Assembly (NCBI RefSeq): GCF_002321025.1
Contig: NZ_DCLL01000047.1
Span: 1-63,301 of the forward strand
Reading direction: 5' to 3'
Source: Acinetobacter lwoffii
Lineage (GTDB): Bacteria; Pseudomonadota; Gammaproteobacteria; Pseudomonadales; Moraxellaceae
DNA: 63,301 bases
The position numbers and the translations under genes are program-made. Within the stretch, counting starts at the first letter, position 1. Each line of letters begins with the position of its first letter. The notes beneath the pieces were generated by a model. That model made no database searches. It had not been told where the DNA came from and worked only from the letters and a program-made list of their open reading frames with translations. Shown here one piece after another: positions 54,203 to 63,196 of this stretch.

Positions 54203-54676
54203 ATGCAAAAAAAATATTGGGTTTTGGCACTCTTGGCAGGTTTTAGCAGTGTCGCCTTACAGGTGCATGCTTCTGAATTTGACCAATATCTTCAAGAAAA
54301 AAATATTATTGACAGCAAATTTAAAATTCAGAAAAAAGCTGAACTGAATGAATTACTCGCAGTGCTCAGTGCAGAAGATTCCAAAACTTTACCGTTGCAG
54401 ATTGATCAAAATACGATTATTGAGCAGTTGCAGTTGAGCGCCAATAAAACCACACTGAAAGGCATGATCATTACGCCCGATTTTAGCCAGTTTGAAAAAG
54501 ACCTAGGGCGCAAAGAAGTGATGAAAGTCATTCGTAATAATCTACTCAATAATTGTGAAATTTTCTTTGAGCATCGCTATCAGATTGAGAACCCTTATAA
54601 GGTTGAACTCAGTCTGAGTTCGCAAACACAAACCTATAAAACGGATATTTCCCAGAAAGATTGCAAATTAAAATAA
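54203..54676 (+). CDS. Exported hypothetical protein, 157 aa
   Basis: A signal peptide (residues 1-23, VLALLAGFSSVALQVHA) precedes a mature domain that begins SEFDQYLQEKNI and ends in an Lys-rich tail with two Cys (near 118 and 154) able to form a disulfide. The pattern of small exported proteins with this C-terminal Cys pair is common in Acinetobacter, but I cannot name the family. A strong hairpin terminator follows 55 bp downstream. Confidence 0.7.
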   Translation: MQKKYWVLALLAGFSSVALQVHASEFDQYLQEKNIIDSKFKIQKKAELNELLAVLSAEDSKTLPLQIDQNTIIEQLQLSANKTTLKGMIITPDFSQFEKDLGRKEVMKVIRNNLLNNCEIFFEHRYQIENPYKVELSLSSQTQTYKTDISQKDCKLK

Positions 54677-54731
54677 ACTAACTAAATAAGACATCAAGTT
54701 TGATTTGAAATTAAAAAATCCAAACACAAAG

Positions 54732-54756
54732 AAGGTAGCTGTAGCTACCTTTTTTG
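54732..54756 (+). terminator. Terminator after exported protein gene
   Basis: AAGGTAGCT and AGCTACCTT (54732-54740, 54743-54751) form a perfect stem followed by a run of Ts. Confidence 0.85.
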
Positions 54757-54789
54757 ATGAGGTTTGCTGTGAGATCAAATTATATTCTG

Positions 54790-55143
54790 CTAACGCACCA
54801 AGCCTTGCGGCTGCAAGATAATAATCAATGCGCCCAGTATTACCACCATGCCACCAAGCAGATCCCAACGTGACAGTGTGACTTGATCAACGAAGCGCAA
54901 CCACATCAGTGCTGAAAAAATATAGATACCACCATAAGCGGCATAGATCCGTCCTGAAGCAGCTGGATGCAAGGTTAACAGCCAGACAAAAGCCGCCAAA
55001 GCCAGAGCTGTCGGAATCCATAACCAGTGGCTTCTGCCCTGATTTAAAATCAGGTAGGGAAAATAACAGCCTAAAATTTCCATCAATGCCGTGACTAAAA
55101 ACAGTAAAAATGTCGTGAACAGCTTGGTAACTTGAATATCCAT
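54790..55143 (-). CDS. YnfA family (UPF0060) small membrane protein
   Basis: The 117-aa protein has four transmembrane helices and matches the YnfA family of SMR-like small multidrug-resistance-type proteins: FLLFLVTALMEILGCYFPYLIL, RIYAAYGGIYIFSALMWLRFVD, and WDLLGGMVVILGALIIILQP. Transport function in most members is untested. Monocistronic. Confidence 0.9.
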   Translation of the reverse strand: MDIQVTKLFTTFLLFLVTALMEILGCYFPYLILNQGRSHWLWIPTALALAAFVWLLTLHPAASGRIYAAYGGIYIFSALMWLRFVDQVTLSRWDLLGGMVVILGALIIILQPQGLVR

Positions 55144-55201
55144 AATTTATTTATTGAACTGTATGAATGAATTTAATGATTTAAAATATGAGTGCATGAA
55201 A

Positions 55202-55223
55202 AAACCCGTGCAAGCACGGGTTT
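55202..55223 (-). terminator. Terminator after clpA
   Basis: AAACCCGTGC and GCACGGGTTT form a perfect 10-bp stem 16 bp past the clpA stop, with the A-rich side becoming a U tract on the minus strand. Confidence 0.88.
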
Positions 55224-55238
55224 AATCTTTTTCGTTCA

Positions 55239-57515
55239 TTAGGCCGGTTCAGCAGTCTGGTCTTCAAAAACTTCAAGTTTTAAGCCAACCGCTTTACCAT
55301 TTTCTTTTTTCACCGATACTGCAACATTGCCGCCATTTTCAGCAAGTTCACCAAACAGGATCATCTCAGCCAGCGGTTTTTTCAGATGTTCCTGAATCAA
55401 ACGTTGCATTGGACGTGCGCCCATTAAACGGTCATAGCCATGTTCCGACATCCATTCACGTGCACTCTGATCCACTTCCAGCATGACTTTTTTGTCATCC
55501 AGTTGTGCTTGTAGTTCAGTCAGGAATTTATCAACGACATTTTCAATGATGCTGCTTGGCAATGCCTTGAACTGAATCACGCCGTCGAGACGGTTACGGA
55601 ATTCCGGCGAGAAGGCTTTCTTCATCGCTTCCTGATTGTCGTTGCTATTGTCTTGTTCCATAAAGCCAATGCTGACACGCGAAATACTTTCAGCACCAAT
55701 ATTGGTGGTGAGTACCAAGACCACGTTACGGAAATCAGATTTACGCCCGTTGTTATCAGTCAATGAACCATGATCCATAATCTGCAATAACAGGTTAAAC
55801 ACATCTGGATGCGCTTTTTCGATCTCGTCTAGCAACAGTACACAATGCGGATTTTTATGAATCGCATCGGTGAGCAAGCCACCTTGATCAAAACCAACAT
55901 AACCCGGAGGTGCACCGATTAAACGAGACACCGCATGGCGTTCCATATATTCCGACATATCAAAGCGAACCAGCTCTACACCCATCTGTTTCGCGAGCTG
56001 CTTGGTCACTTCGGTTTTACCAACACCCGTTGGACCTGCAAAAACAAAGCTACCTACAGGCTTGTCTGGAGACTTCAAACCGGCACGTGACAGTTTAATT
56101 GCAGATGCCAAAGCTTCAATGGCTTCATCCTGTCCAAAGACCACACGTTTCAGATCGCGCTCAAGATTTTCCAGCACACTCTTGTCATCTTTAGAGACAG
56201 TTTTTGGTGGAATACGCGCAATTTTAGAAACGATGTCTTCAATATTTTCTACGGTGATCAAACTGTCATCTTGTTCAGCTTTGAGACGGCGCTGAGCACC
56301 GGCTTCATCAATGACATCAATCGCCTTATCTGGCAAGAAACGGTCGTTGATAAATTTCGCAGAAAGTTCTACCGCAGACACTAAGGCTTGATCGTCATAT
56401 TCCACATGATGGAAATCCTCAAACTTCGATTTCAGACCACGTAGGATATCAATAGTTTCAGAAATAGATGGCTCATTCACATCAATTTTCTGGAAACGGC
56501 GCGATAAAGCATGATCTTTCTCAAAGACTTGACGATATTCCTGGAAAGTGGTTGAACCGATGCAACGTAAAGAACCATTTGCCAGCGCCGGTTTGATCAG
56601 ATTCGATGCATCCATGGTACTGCCCATACTCGAGCCTGCACCAATAATCATGTGAATTTCATCAATAAACAGTACTGCTTCAGGTTTCTTTTTCAGCGCA
56701 TTTAAAAGCTGTTTCAAGCGTTTTTCAAAATCACCGCGGTATTTGGTTCCTGCCACCAAAGCACCAATATCTAGACTGAAGATTTCAGCATTTTCCAGCG
56801 GTTTTGGCGCTTTACCATTGACAATTAACCAAGCCAGACCTTCAGCAATCGAGGTTTTACCAACACCTGGATCACCAACAAGCAGTGGATTATTTTTACG
56901 ACGGCGGCAAAGAATTTGCGCAGCACGCTCGATTTCTTTTTCACGACCAATCAACGGATCGGTCTTGCCTTTTTGTGCTTCAACATTGAGGTTGGTTGTA
57001 TAAAGCTCAAGTGGACCTGAACTTGCTGAAGATGCCGATTCGCCATCTAGGTCTTCGATTTCTTCTTCAGACTGTACATCTTCTTTACGCGTACCATGAG
57101 ATAGGTATTGAGTCAGGGTCAGACGGTTAATTTGATGACGTTTCAGCAGATAGACTGCAAATGAGTCACGCTCAGAATACATGGCAACCAGAATATCGGC
57201 ACCTTCTACAGTACGATCGCCGCCGCTTGATTGCACGTGAAAAATCGCGCGTTGCAAGATCCGGTCAAAGCTTTCTGTCGGGTGTGGTGCCTGATCACTA
57301 TTTTCACCAAGTTTAGGGGTATGTTGTTCTACGTACTCTTCTAATTCCTTACGCAACACGATGATGTCGGCACCACATGCTTTGAGAGCATTTACGGCAG
57401 AATCATTGTCGAGTAAGGCTAACAATAAATGTTCTACGGTCAGGAACTCATGTCTCTTTTGACGAGCCATGCTGACAGCCAAACGTAGTGATACTTCTAA
57501 TTGACGACTGAGCAT
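55239..57515 (-). CDS. clpA: ATP-dependent Clp protease ATPase subunit ClpA
   Basis: The 758-aa AAA+ unfoldase feeds substrates to ClpP. It has a ClpN domain (1-140), two AAA modules with Walker A near residues 215 (GDPGVGKT) and 495 (GPTGVGKT), VLFIDEIHMIIGAG, and no long coiled-coil middle domain, which separates it from ClpB and ClpV. The tail MQRLIQEHLKKPLAEMILFG is typical. It lies 9 bp downstream of clpS, the adaptor for N-end-rule substrates, as expected. Confidence 0.96.
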   Translation of the reverse strand: MLSRQLEVSLRLAVSMARQKRHEFLTVEHLLLALLDNDSAVNALKACGADIIVLRKELEEYVEQHTPKLGENSDQAPHPTESFDRILQRAIFHVQSSGGDRTVEGADILVAMYSERDSFAVYLLKRHQINRLTLTQYLSHGTRKEDVQSEEEIEDLDGESASSASSGPLELYTTNLNVEAQKGKTDPLIGREKEIERAAQILCRRRKNNPLLVGDPGVGKTSIAEGLAWLIVNGKAPKPLENAEIFSLDIGALVAGTKYRGDFEKRLKQLLNALKKKPEAVLFIDEIHMIIGAGSSMGSTMDASNLIKPALANGSLRCIGSTTFQEYRQVFEKDHALSRRFQKIDVNEPSISETIDILRGLKSKFEDFHHVEYDDQALVSAVELSAKFINDRFLPDKAIDVIDEAGAQRRLKAEQDDSLITVENIEDIVSKIARIPPKTVSKDDKSVLENLERDLKRVVFGQDEAIEALASAIKLSRAGLKSPDKPVGSFVFAGPTGVGKTEVTKQLAKQMGVELVRFDMSEYMERHAVSRLIGAPPGYVGFDQGGLLTDAIHKNPHCVLLLDEIEKAHPDVFNLLLQIMDHGSLTDNNGRKSDFRNVVLVLTTNIGAESISRVSIGFMEQDNSNDNQEAMKKAFSPEFRNRLDGVIQFKALPSSIIENVVDKFLTELQAQLDDKKVMLEVDQSAREWMSEHGYDRLMGARPMQRLIQEHLKKPLAEMILFGELAENGGNVAVSVKKENGKAVGLKLEVFEDQTAEPA

Positions 57516-57524
57516 GTAACCCCC

Positions 57525-57938
57525 TTAATCTTTAGGCTCTATTTGGCAAAGTAACGGATGACCTTGTGATCGAGCATAATTATTGACTTGGTTCGCTTTG
57601 GTCTCCGCAATGTCTCGAGGATAGACCCCAGCTACACCCTTTCCTTCATAATGTACAGTTAGCATTACTTGTGTAGCTTGGTCAAGATTCATTGCAAAGT
57701 ATTGTTGTAAAATTTCAATTACAAACTCCATCGGCGTATAGTCGTCATTTAATAAAACAACGGCATACAACGGTGGACGTTTCAGTTCTGGCGGTGCAGT
57801 TTGTACAGCTAGGTCAGAATCACCGTCTTCAGAGGGTTCATTTGCTAAACGTGGGCTGATATGCCAATCAACAATTCCAGACTCATTAAAAGAGTTTTTA
57901 ATATCACTTAAACACATTTGACGTTTATTGCTTGGCAT
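57525..57938 (-). CDS. clpS: ClpA adaptor ClpS
   Basis: ClpS delivers N-degron substrates to ClpAP. The core PPLYAVVLLNDDYTPMEFVIEILQQYF, HYEGKGVAGVYPRDIAETKANQVN and the ending HPLLCQIEPKD are conserved. The 137-aa frame is some 30 residues longer than E. coli ClpS at the N terminus. ATG 57938 and 57917 are both possible, and neither has a strong ribosome site. The extension is acidic and probably flexible. Confidence 0.95.
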   Translation of the reverse strand: MPSNKRQMCLSDIKNSFNESGIVDWHISPRLANEPSEDGDSDLAVQTAPPELKRPPLYAVVLLNDDYTPMEFVIEILQQYFAMNLDQATQVMLTVHYEGKGVAGVYPRDIAETKANQVNNYARSQGHPLLCQIEPKD

Positions 57939-57956
57939 AAGATTTATATTTCACAC

Positions 57957-58706
57957 TTAATTTGCATTTGCTTCGGTTTTCGGAATTTCTGACAAGGTGG
58001 CAGACTGATTTTCGACTGCTTTGCCCTGTTCCCAACTAAAACGACGAATCACAGGCTTGGCACCGGTGAGACGCACTTCAATAAATTCTGGTTTAAAGCC
58101 TTTCGGCATGGTCCAGCGGCCAGTGAGTCGCTCATAATTTTCAAAATTAAAGTTTTTATCTTCCAGTGGTACCACCAGAATTTCAGTCCCTTTAATCAGG
58201 CGCAGTTCCACACTACCTGAGGCACGACTTTTGCCTGGACTGACCTGAACCAGATCAATCTGGTATTCAAAGGCATTTTCGGGTAATGGTTTAATCGACA
58301 GGTTTTGAACCGCCAATGCCAAACCACCACGCTGACGCAAGATCTCGCGATAAATGGTTCCCACACTTTCGGCCTGCACCTGTTCATCACGTGCCTTGGT
58401 CATGGCCAGATACAGATCATTGGCATTGCTGACCGCCAGATCACGCTCCTGAACCGCAGTATTCAGCGTCTTGTTCAGTGTTTCCAGACTGGCTTTCTGA
58501 GTCTGTACCACATCGACCAGTTGCTCTGCATCCGCATCATAACCCGCCGCAGTCAAACCCTGACGATGTCCTACGGTATATCCGAGTACGCCACTGCTTA
58601 AGATCAATACAGCCGCACCAATGGCTAAGGGGGTATTGCCTTTCATGAATGGTTTCTTAGTACCGGGTTCCTGAGGAAGCGTCGTATTTGACTCGTTATT
58701 CGGCAT
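57957..58706 (-). CDS. Membrane-anchored protein (DUF6776-like)
   Basis: The 249-aa protein has a short cytoplasmic N terminus, one transmembrane helix (about 27-45, PLAIGAAVLILSSGVLGYTVG), a coiled-coil region (about 60-110, with LETLNKTLNTAVQERDLAVSN), and a beta-rich C-terminal domain. It resembles the DUF6776 family of unknown function, by eye. It precedes clpS by 18 bp, so co-transcription with clpSA is possible. Confidence 0.65.
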   Translation of the reverse strand: MPNNESNTTLPQEPGTKKPFMKGNTPLAIGAAVLILSSGVLGYTVGHRQGLTAAGYDADAEQLVDVVQTQKASLETLNKTLNTAVQERDLAVSNANDLYLAMTKARDEQVQAESVGTIYREILRQRGGLALAVQNLSIKPLPENAFEYQIDLVQVSPGKSRASGSVELRLIKGTEILVVPLEDKNFNFENYERLTGRWTMPKGFKPEFIEVRLTGAKPVIRRFSWEQGKAVENQSATLSEIPKTEANAN

Positions 58707-58733
58707 TTTGATCTCTTGTTTGCTTTAATCAAG

Positions 58734-58765
58734 ACACACATTTAAATGCAAATCTAAATGTGTGT
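58734..58765. terminator. Hairpin between argC and membrane protein gene
   Basis: ACACACATTTA and TAAATGTGTGT form an 11-bp perfect stem 19 bp past the argC stop. It has no clear U tract, so attenuation or mRNA stabilisation is also possible. Confidence 0.5.
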
Positions 58766-58783
58766 GAAGTTCTAATACGTTTT

Positions 58784-59833
58784 TTATGGTAATAAACCAA
58801 TATTATTTAAGCCAGCGTCTTCAGCAAAACCAAACATCAGGTTCATGTTTTGTACAGCCTGACCTGCTGCCCCTTTTACCAGATTGTCTTGTGCAACCAG
58901 TACAACCAGTTTCGTTGGTTGTGGCTTATACAAGGCAATACGCAACTGATTCGCTCCACGCACTGAACGGGTTTCGGGTGAGCTACCCGCCGGCATAACA
59001 TCGACAAATGCTTCATTGGCATAGAACTGCTCATATAGCGCTTGTAAATCTGCTGATTGGCCTGCTTCAGTTAAATCGATATAGATGGTCGACAACATAC
59101 CACGGATCATTGGCACCAAATGCGGTACAAATAAAATATGATCAAACACATTTTTTTGACCTGAAATATTTTCCAGTGCTTCGACAATTTCAGGATGATG
59201 GCGATGACCCGCTACACCATAGGCCTTAAAGTTATCAGCATTTTCAGAATAAATCATGCCCAGACTGGCTTTACGTCCTGCACCTGATACACCCGACTTG
59301 GCATCAATAATAATACTTTCAGGTTTCACCAATGCTTCAGCAGATTTTAAGACTGGCGCCAGACCCAGCTGAACTGTGGTTGGATAACACCCCGGATTCC
59401 CGATCACATTGGCTTTTTTAATGTCTTCACGATTCAATTCAGATAAACCGTAAACAGAATCTTTTAACAGTTCTGGACATGCATGTTGCATGCCATACCA
59501 TTTTTCAAACTGTGCAAGATCTTGTAAACGGAAATCTGCCGCCAGGTCGATCACTTTGGTATTTGCAGCAACCAGCTCTTCGGCATGTTTCATTGCGACA
59601 CCATGCGGCGTTGCAAAGAACACCACATCGCATGATTTTAATAAATCCAGACTTAAATCAGAGAATTTAAGATCGGTATGACCGCGCAAGCTCGGGAACA
59701 TGTCATCTACACGACGGCCTGCTTCAGTACGTGATGTCAGTGCTGTTACATTTACATCTGGATGTCGTAGCAAAAGACGCAAAAGTTCAACGCCTGTATA
59801 ACCCGTACCACCCACAATACCCACTGAAATCAC
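58784..59833 (-). CDS. argC: N-acetyl-gamma-glutamyl-phosphate reductase
   Basis: The 349-aa NADPH enzyme forms N-acetylglutamate semialdehyde in arginine synthesis. It has the nucleotide motif VGIVGGTGYTGVELLRLL, the active cysteine in GNPGCYPTTVQLGLAP near residue 149, KSGVSGAGRKAS, and the catalytic His block AYGVAGHRHHPEI. The start sits in a normal context. A copy of the dispersed motif lies 140 bp upstream. Confidence 0.96.
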   Translation of the reverse strand: MISVGIVGGTGYTGVELLRLLLRHPDVNVTALTSRTEAGRRVDDMFPSLRGHTDLKFSDLSLDLLKSCDVVFFATPHGVAMKHAEELVAANTKVIDLAADFRLQDLAQFEKWYGMQHACPELLKDSVYGLSELNREDIKKANVIGNPGCYPTTVQLGLAPVLKSAEALVKPESIIIDAKSGVSGAGRKASLGMIYSENADNFKAYGVAGHRHHPEIVEALENISGQKNVFDHILFVPHLVPMIRGMLSTIYIDLTEAGQSADLQALYEQFYANEAFVDVMPAGSSPETRSVRGANQLRIALYKPQPTKLVVLVAQDNLVKGAAGQAVQNMNLMFGFAEDAGLNNIGLLP

Positions 59834-59972
59834 GATGATTACCTCAAATAAATGTTTCCTTTATAGAGCCTAGTATGACAGGAAGTTGAGGTTTTCTAAA
59901 CCATTTCACTGGGGTTTGCTGGTTTTTTAATTGATCAGTAGGATAAGTCCGATTTTGATCATGAAACTTTTA

Positions 59973-59992
59973 ATTTGCTTAGGCTATTTTAA
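59973..59992 (+). repeat. Dispersed motif copy 5
   Basis: ATTTGCTTAGGCTATTTTAA, between argC and the metalloprotease gene, 35 kb from the other copies. Confidence 0.7.
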
Positions 59993-60022
59993 TAGAGTTA
60001 TCTTGACCCATTAATTATGCTT

Positions 60023-60703
60023 TTAGGCACCCCACCAATATGGCAACGGCGTATTTTTCAGCGCGTTACGATGCTGCTGGAAATGCTGATCATGCTTGGC
60101 AACTTCTGCCCAAAAGCGTGGACTATGATCAAAATGCTTTGTGTGCACCAATTCATGGACAGCGACATAACGCGTGACTTGTTCAGGAAATAATACCAGC
60201 GCGCTGTTCAACATAATGTCATGCTTGGCAGAACAACTGCCCCACCGGGTTTTAGGCTGTCGAATATTGCAGTTTTTAAAAGGCAAATGACATTGCTGTG
60301 AGACGAGATTTAAATATGAGGGAAGCTGTTCTTTTGCGTAGGCAATCACGAAAGCTTTTAAATATTCTTCAGGATGTCGGTCACTGATCCAAAGCTGTAG
60401 ATTTTCATGATTAAAAATAAAGTTGTTTTTCTGGCTGTGATAAGAGATTTGTACAGGTACTTTTAGATTAAATAACCGCAGCTCAATCGGTAACGTCCGG
60501 TCAATATTTTCGATTTTTTCTTGCTGGGATTGCCAGGTTTTAATCAACCAACTTTCAGATTGTTCAATAAAATGCCGTATCTGTTTTTTGCTGCAAAAAA
60601 CCGGGGCTGTAAGGCGAATCTGCGTTGCATCGACACGCAAACGTAACCGTGTTGAACGGACATTTCGAGTGATTTGAATTTCGGGTAAGTCAGATAAGGT
60701 CAT
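60023..60703 (-). CDS. YgjP-like zinc metallopeptidase (DUF45/M48-type)
   Basis: The 226-aa protein is a DUF45/YgjP family putative metalloprotease. The zinc motif HELVH is at residues 183-187, with the third ligand in HFDHSPRFW (H193), and the PKTRWGSCSAKHDIMLN block is the family signature. No signal or membrane segment, so it is cytoplasmic. Substrates are unknown; E. coli YgjP has been linked to UTP hydrolysis, which I do not extend to this protein. Confidence 0.88.
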   Translation of the reverse strand: MTLSDLPEIQITRNVRSTRLRLRVDATQIRLTAPVFCSKKQIRHFIEQSESWLIKTWQSQQEKIENIDRTLPIELRLFNLKVPVQISYHSQKNNFIFNHENLQLWISDRHPEEYLKAFVIAYAKEQLPSYLNLVSQQCHLPFKNCNIRQPKTRWGSCSAKHDIMLNSALVLFPEQVTRYVAVHELVHTKHFDHSPRFWAEVAKHDQHFQQHRNALKNTPLPYWWGA

Positions 60704-60713
60704 TATAGTTTTT

Positions 60714-60826
60714 TTAATCTCCCCAAACCCCTCTTTTTCAAAGAGGGGCTTTTAAAAATCTCCCTTCTTGCACTTGTTTTAAAGTAGTGCTTTAAGACCT
60801 CGCTCAGGGAGATTTAGAGGAATTTT
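60714..60826. repeat. REP-like palindromic element
   Basis: CCCCTCTTT (60728-60736) and AAAGAGGGG (60740-60748) form a hairpin, and AATCTCCC (60757-60764) is mirrored by GGGAGATT (near 60808-60815). The unit resembles the dispersed intergenic palindromes I recall from Acinetobacter genomes. It lies between rpiA and the metalloprotease gene and may also terminate rpiA. Confidence 0.55.
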
Positions 60827-60841
60827 CTCTAGAAAGTTTAA

Positions 60842-61513
60842 TTAAACCGCAGTACGCTCTTCAATTCCGTTATCAGTCGCGACAATGGCGATATCTGCTT
60901 TATTAATCGCAAAGATGCCGTTACATACCACGCCCGGAATATCGTTTAAGGTTTTTTCAAGCTCAAGTGCATTCAGGATATTGAGATTGTACACGTCTAG
61001 AATCACGTTACCGTTGTCAGTTACCACACCTTCACGATAAGCAGGATCGCCACCTAAAGATACGATTTTACGCGCAACAGCAGAACGCGCCATTGGAATC
61101 ACCTCTACCGGAAGCGGGAATTCACGGCCCAATTGTCCAACCCATTTAGAATCATCAACGATACACACGAATTTTTTCGCAATAGAGGCAACAATCTTCT
61201 CACGTGTCAGCGCTGCGCCGCCACCTTTGATCATATGCATATGACGATCAATTTCATCTGCGCCATCAACATAGGCATCCAGACCACTGACAGAGTTCAT
61301 ATCCACCACTTCAATGCCGAGTTTTTTCAAGCGCTGTGCCGTTGCTTCTGAACTGGCTACCGCAGCTTCCAATTGCAGCTCAGGTAATAAGTCAATTAAA
61401 AAGTTTACAGTACTGCCTGTACCTACGCCTAAAATGCCCCCTTTTGGCAAGTGTTTTAAAGCGGCTTTGGCTGCTGCTTGTTTTTTCTCATCTTGGGTTG
61501 CATATAGACTCAT
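60842..61513 (-). CDS. rpiA: Ribose-5-phosphate isomerase A
   Basis: The 223-aa enzyme interconverts ribose 5-phosphate and ribulose 5-phosphate in the pentose phosphate pathway. It has the substrate loop GVGTGSTVNFLIDLLP, DAYVDGADEID, and KGGGAALTREKIVAS with the catalytic Glu and Lys. I start at ATG 61513, since the frame's first codon at 61525 is TTG and homologues align from here. It is divergent from ilvA, with 104 bp between starts. Confidence 0.96.
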   Translation of the reverse strand: MSLYATQDEKKQAAAKAALKHLPKGGILGVGTGSTVNFLIDLLPELQLEAAVASSEATAQRLKKLGIEVVDMNSVSGLDAYVDGADEIDRHMHMIKGGGAALTREKIVASIAKKFVCIVDDSKWVGQLGREFPLPVEVIPMARSAVARKIVSLGGDPAYREGVVTDNGNVILDVYNLNILNALELEKTLNDIPGVVCNGIFAINKADIAIVATDNGIEERTAV

Positions 61514-61617
61514 GGCTTCACTCAACTATTTTGGACTTTTGCAGCTTTTTTAAACCGCAAAGCCGTGTGGTTTGTTACAATAAGCCCCTATTTTAAACTG
61601 TTAGATGGAAAATTAAC

Positions 61618-63156
61618 ATGCTGTCTCGTTTGGTTCGACAAATTTTACAAGCAACGGTCTACGATGTTGCAATCGAAACTCCACTCGAAGCAGCGCCACG
61701 AATTAGCGAACGACTCAATAATAATATCCGCTTTAAACGTGAAGATTTACAACCGGTTTTTTCATTCAAGCTACGCGGTGCCTATAACCGTATTAGTCAA
61801 TTACCGAAATCACAAATGGAACGTGGCGTTATTACTGCTTCAGCAGGCAACCATGCACAAGGCGTGGCACTCTCAGGGAAAAAGCTGGGTATTCGCGCGA
61901 TTATTGTGATGCCTAAAACCACACCGGATATCAAGGTACAGGCGGTTAAACGTCTCGGTGGAGAAGTGGTTTTACATGGTGATTCATTTGATGTCGCCAA
62001 CAAGTATGCGATTCAACGTGCCCAAGAAGATGGCATGACCTTCATTCCGCCTTATGATGATGAACTGGTGATTGCTGGCCAAGGTACGATTGCTAATGAA
62101 ATTCTGCGTCAATGGCGCGATGTCGACTATGTATTTGTTGCAGTGGGCGGTGGTGGCCTGATCGCAGGTGTCGCAGCCTACCTAGGTGATGTTGCACCCC
62201 ACGTCAAAGTTATTCCAGTGGAATACGATGAATCTGCCTGTTTAAAAGCAGCACTGGAAGCCAATGAACGTGTGATTCTTCCATCTGTAGGTTTATTTGC
62301 TGATGGTACAGCCGTAGCCCAAATTGGTGAAAAACCATTTGATGTGATTCGTCTGCAAAAGTCGGACAATTCAGGCCCGATCGTAGAACCGAATGTGGTG
62401 CTGGTGAATACGGATGAAGTCTGTGCAGCGATTAAAGACACTTATGACGAATGCCGTAGTATTGTAGAACCATCTGGTGCAATGGCACTGGCCGGCATCA
62501 AAAAATACGTGGCTGAACATGGCATCGAAGGGAAAAACATGGTGTCGATTGTCTGCGGCGCCAACATGAACTTCGACCGTTTACGTTATATCGCTGAACG
62601 TACCGAACTGGGTGAGCGTAAAGAAGCAATCTTTGCCGTGACCATTCCAGAACAGAAAGGTTCATTCCTGAGCTTCTGCCGCGCATTACAAGGCCGTAAT
62701 ATCACTGAATTTAACTATCGTGCCAGCGATGCTTCTGCGGCACAGGTCTTTGTGGGTATTAGTCTAAAAAATGGTGAGAAAGAACGTCAGGAAATTTATG
62801 AGACCTTAAAATTCCAGTATGACGTTGACGATCTGTCTGATGATGAAGTGGCCAAACTGCATATCCGTTACCTGATCGGCGGTCATGCCGACATTGAAAA
62901 TGAACGCCTGTTCCGAGTGGAATTCCCGGAGCGCCCTGGCGCATTATTGACTTTCCTTGAACGTCTTGGTCCAACCCATAACATTACCCTATTCCACTAC
63001 CGTAACCACGGCGCTGCTGAAGGACGTGTTCTGGTGGGTCTTGAAGCAACCGATGCACAACAGAATCCGGATGGCTTGGTTGAAACTCTCGAAACGATTA
63101 ACTATCCATATCAGGAAATTACCAATAATCTGGGTTATCAACGTTTCTTGAAGTAA
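61618..63156 (+). CDS. ilvA: Threonine ammonia-lyase, biosynthetic
   Basis: The 512-aa PLP enzyme turns threonine into 2-oxobutanoate, the first step to isoleucine. PLP binds K51 in SFKLRGAYNR. Further motifs are TASAGNHAQGVA, VFVAVGGGGLIAGVA, and the C-terminal regulatory region with two ACT-like domains (about 325-505), so isoleucine feedback control is expected. This length marks the biosynthetic form, not the short catabolic TdcB. Confidence 0.96.
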   Translation: MLSRLVRQILQATVYDVAIETPLEAAPRISERLNNNIRFKREDLQPVFSFKLRGAYNRISQLPKSQMERGVITASAGNHAQGVALSGKKLGIRAIIVMPKTTPDIKVQAVKRLGGEVVLHGDSFDVANKYAIQRAQEDGMTFIPPYDDELVIAGQGTIANEILRQWRDVDYVFVAVGGGGLIAGVAAYLGDVAPHVKVIPVEYDESACLKAALEANERVILPSVGLFADGTAVAQIGEKPFDVIRLQKSDNSGPIVEPNVVLVNTDEVCAAIKDTYDECRSIVEPSGAMALAGIKKYVAEHGIEGKNMVSIVCGANMNFDRLRYIAERTELGERKEAIFAVTIPEQKGSFLSFCRALQGRNITEFNYRASDASAAQVFVGISLKNGEKERQEIYETLKFQYDVDDLSDDEVAKLHIRYLIGGHADIENERLFRVEFPERPGALLTFLERLGPTHNITLFHYRNHGAAEGRVLVGLEATDAQQNPDGLVETLETINYPYQEITNNLGYQRFLK

Positions 63157-63167
63157 TTCTTTCAAAC

Positions 63168-63196
63168 ATAAACCGCCTTTCGAGGCGGTTTTTTTA
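63168..63196 (+). terminator. Terminator after ilvA
   Basis: AAACCGCCT and AGGCGGTTT form a 9-bp stem with a TTCG tetraloop, followed by a run of Ts, 13 bp past the stop. Confidence 0.92.
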
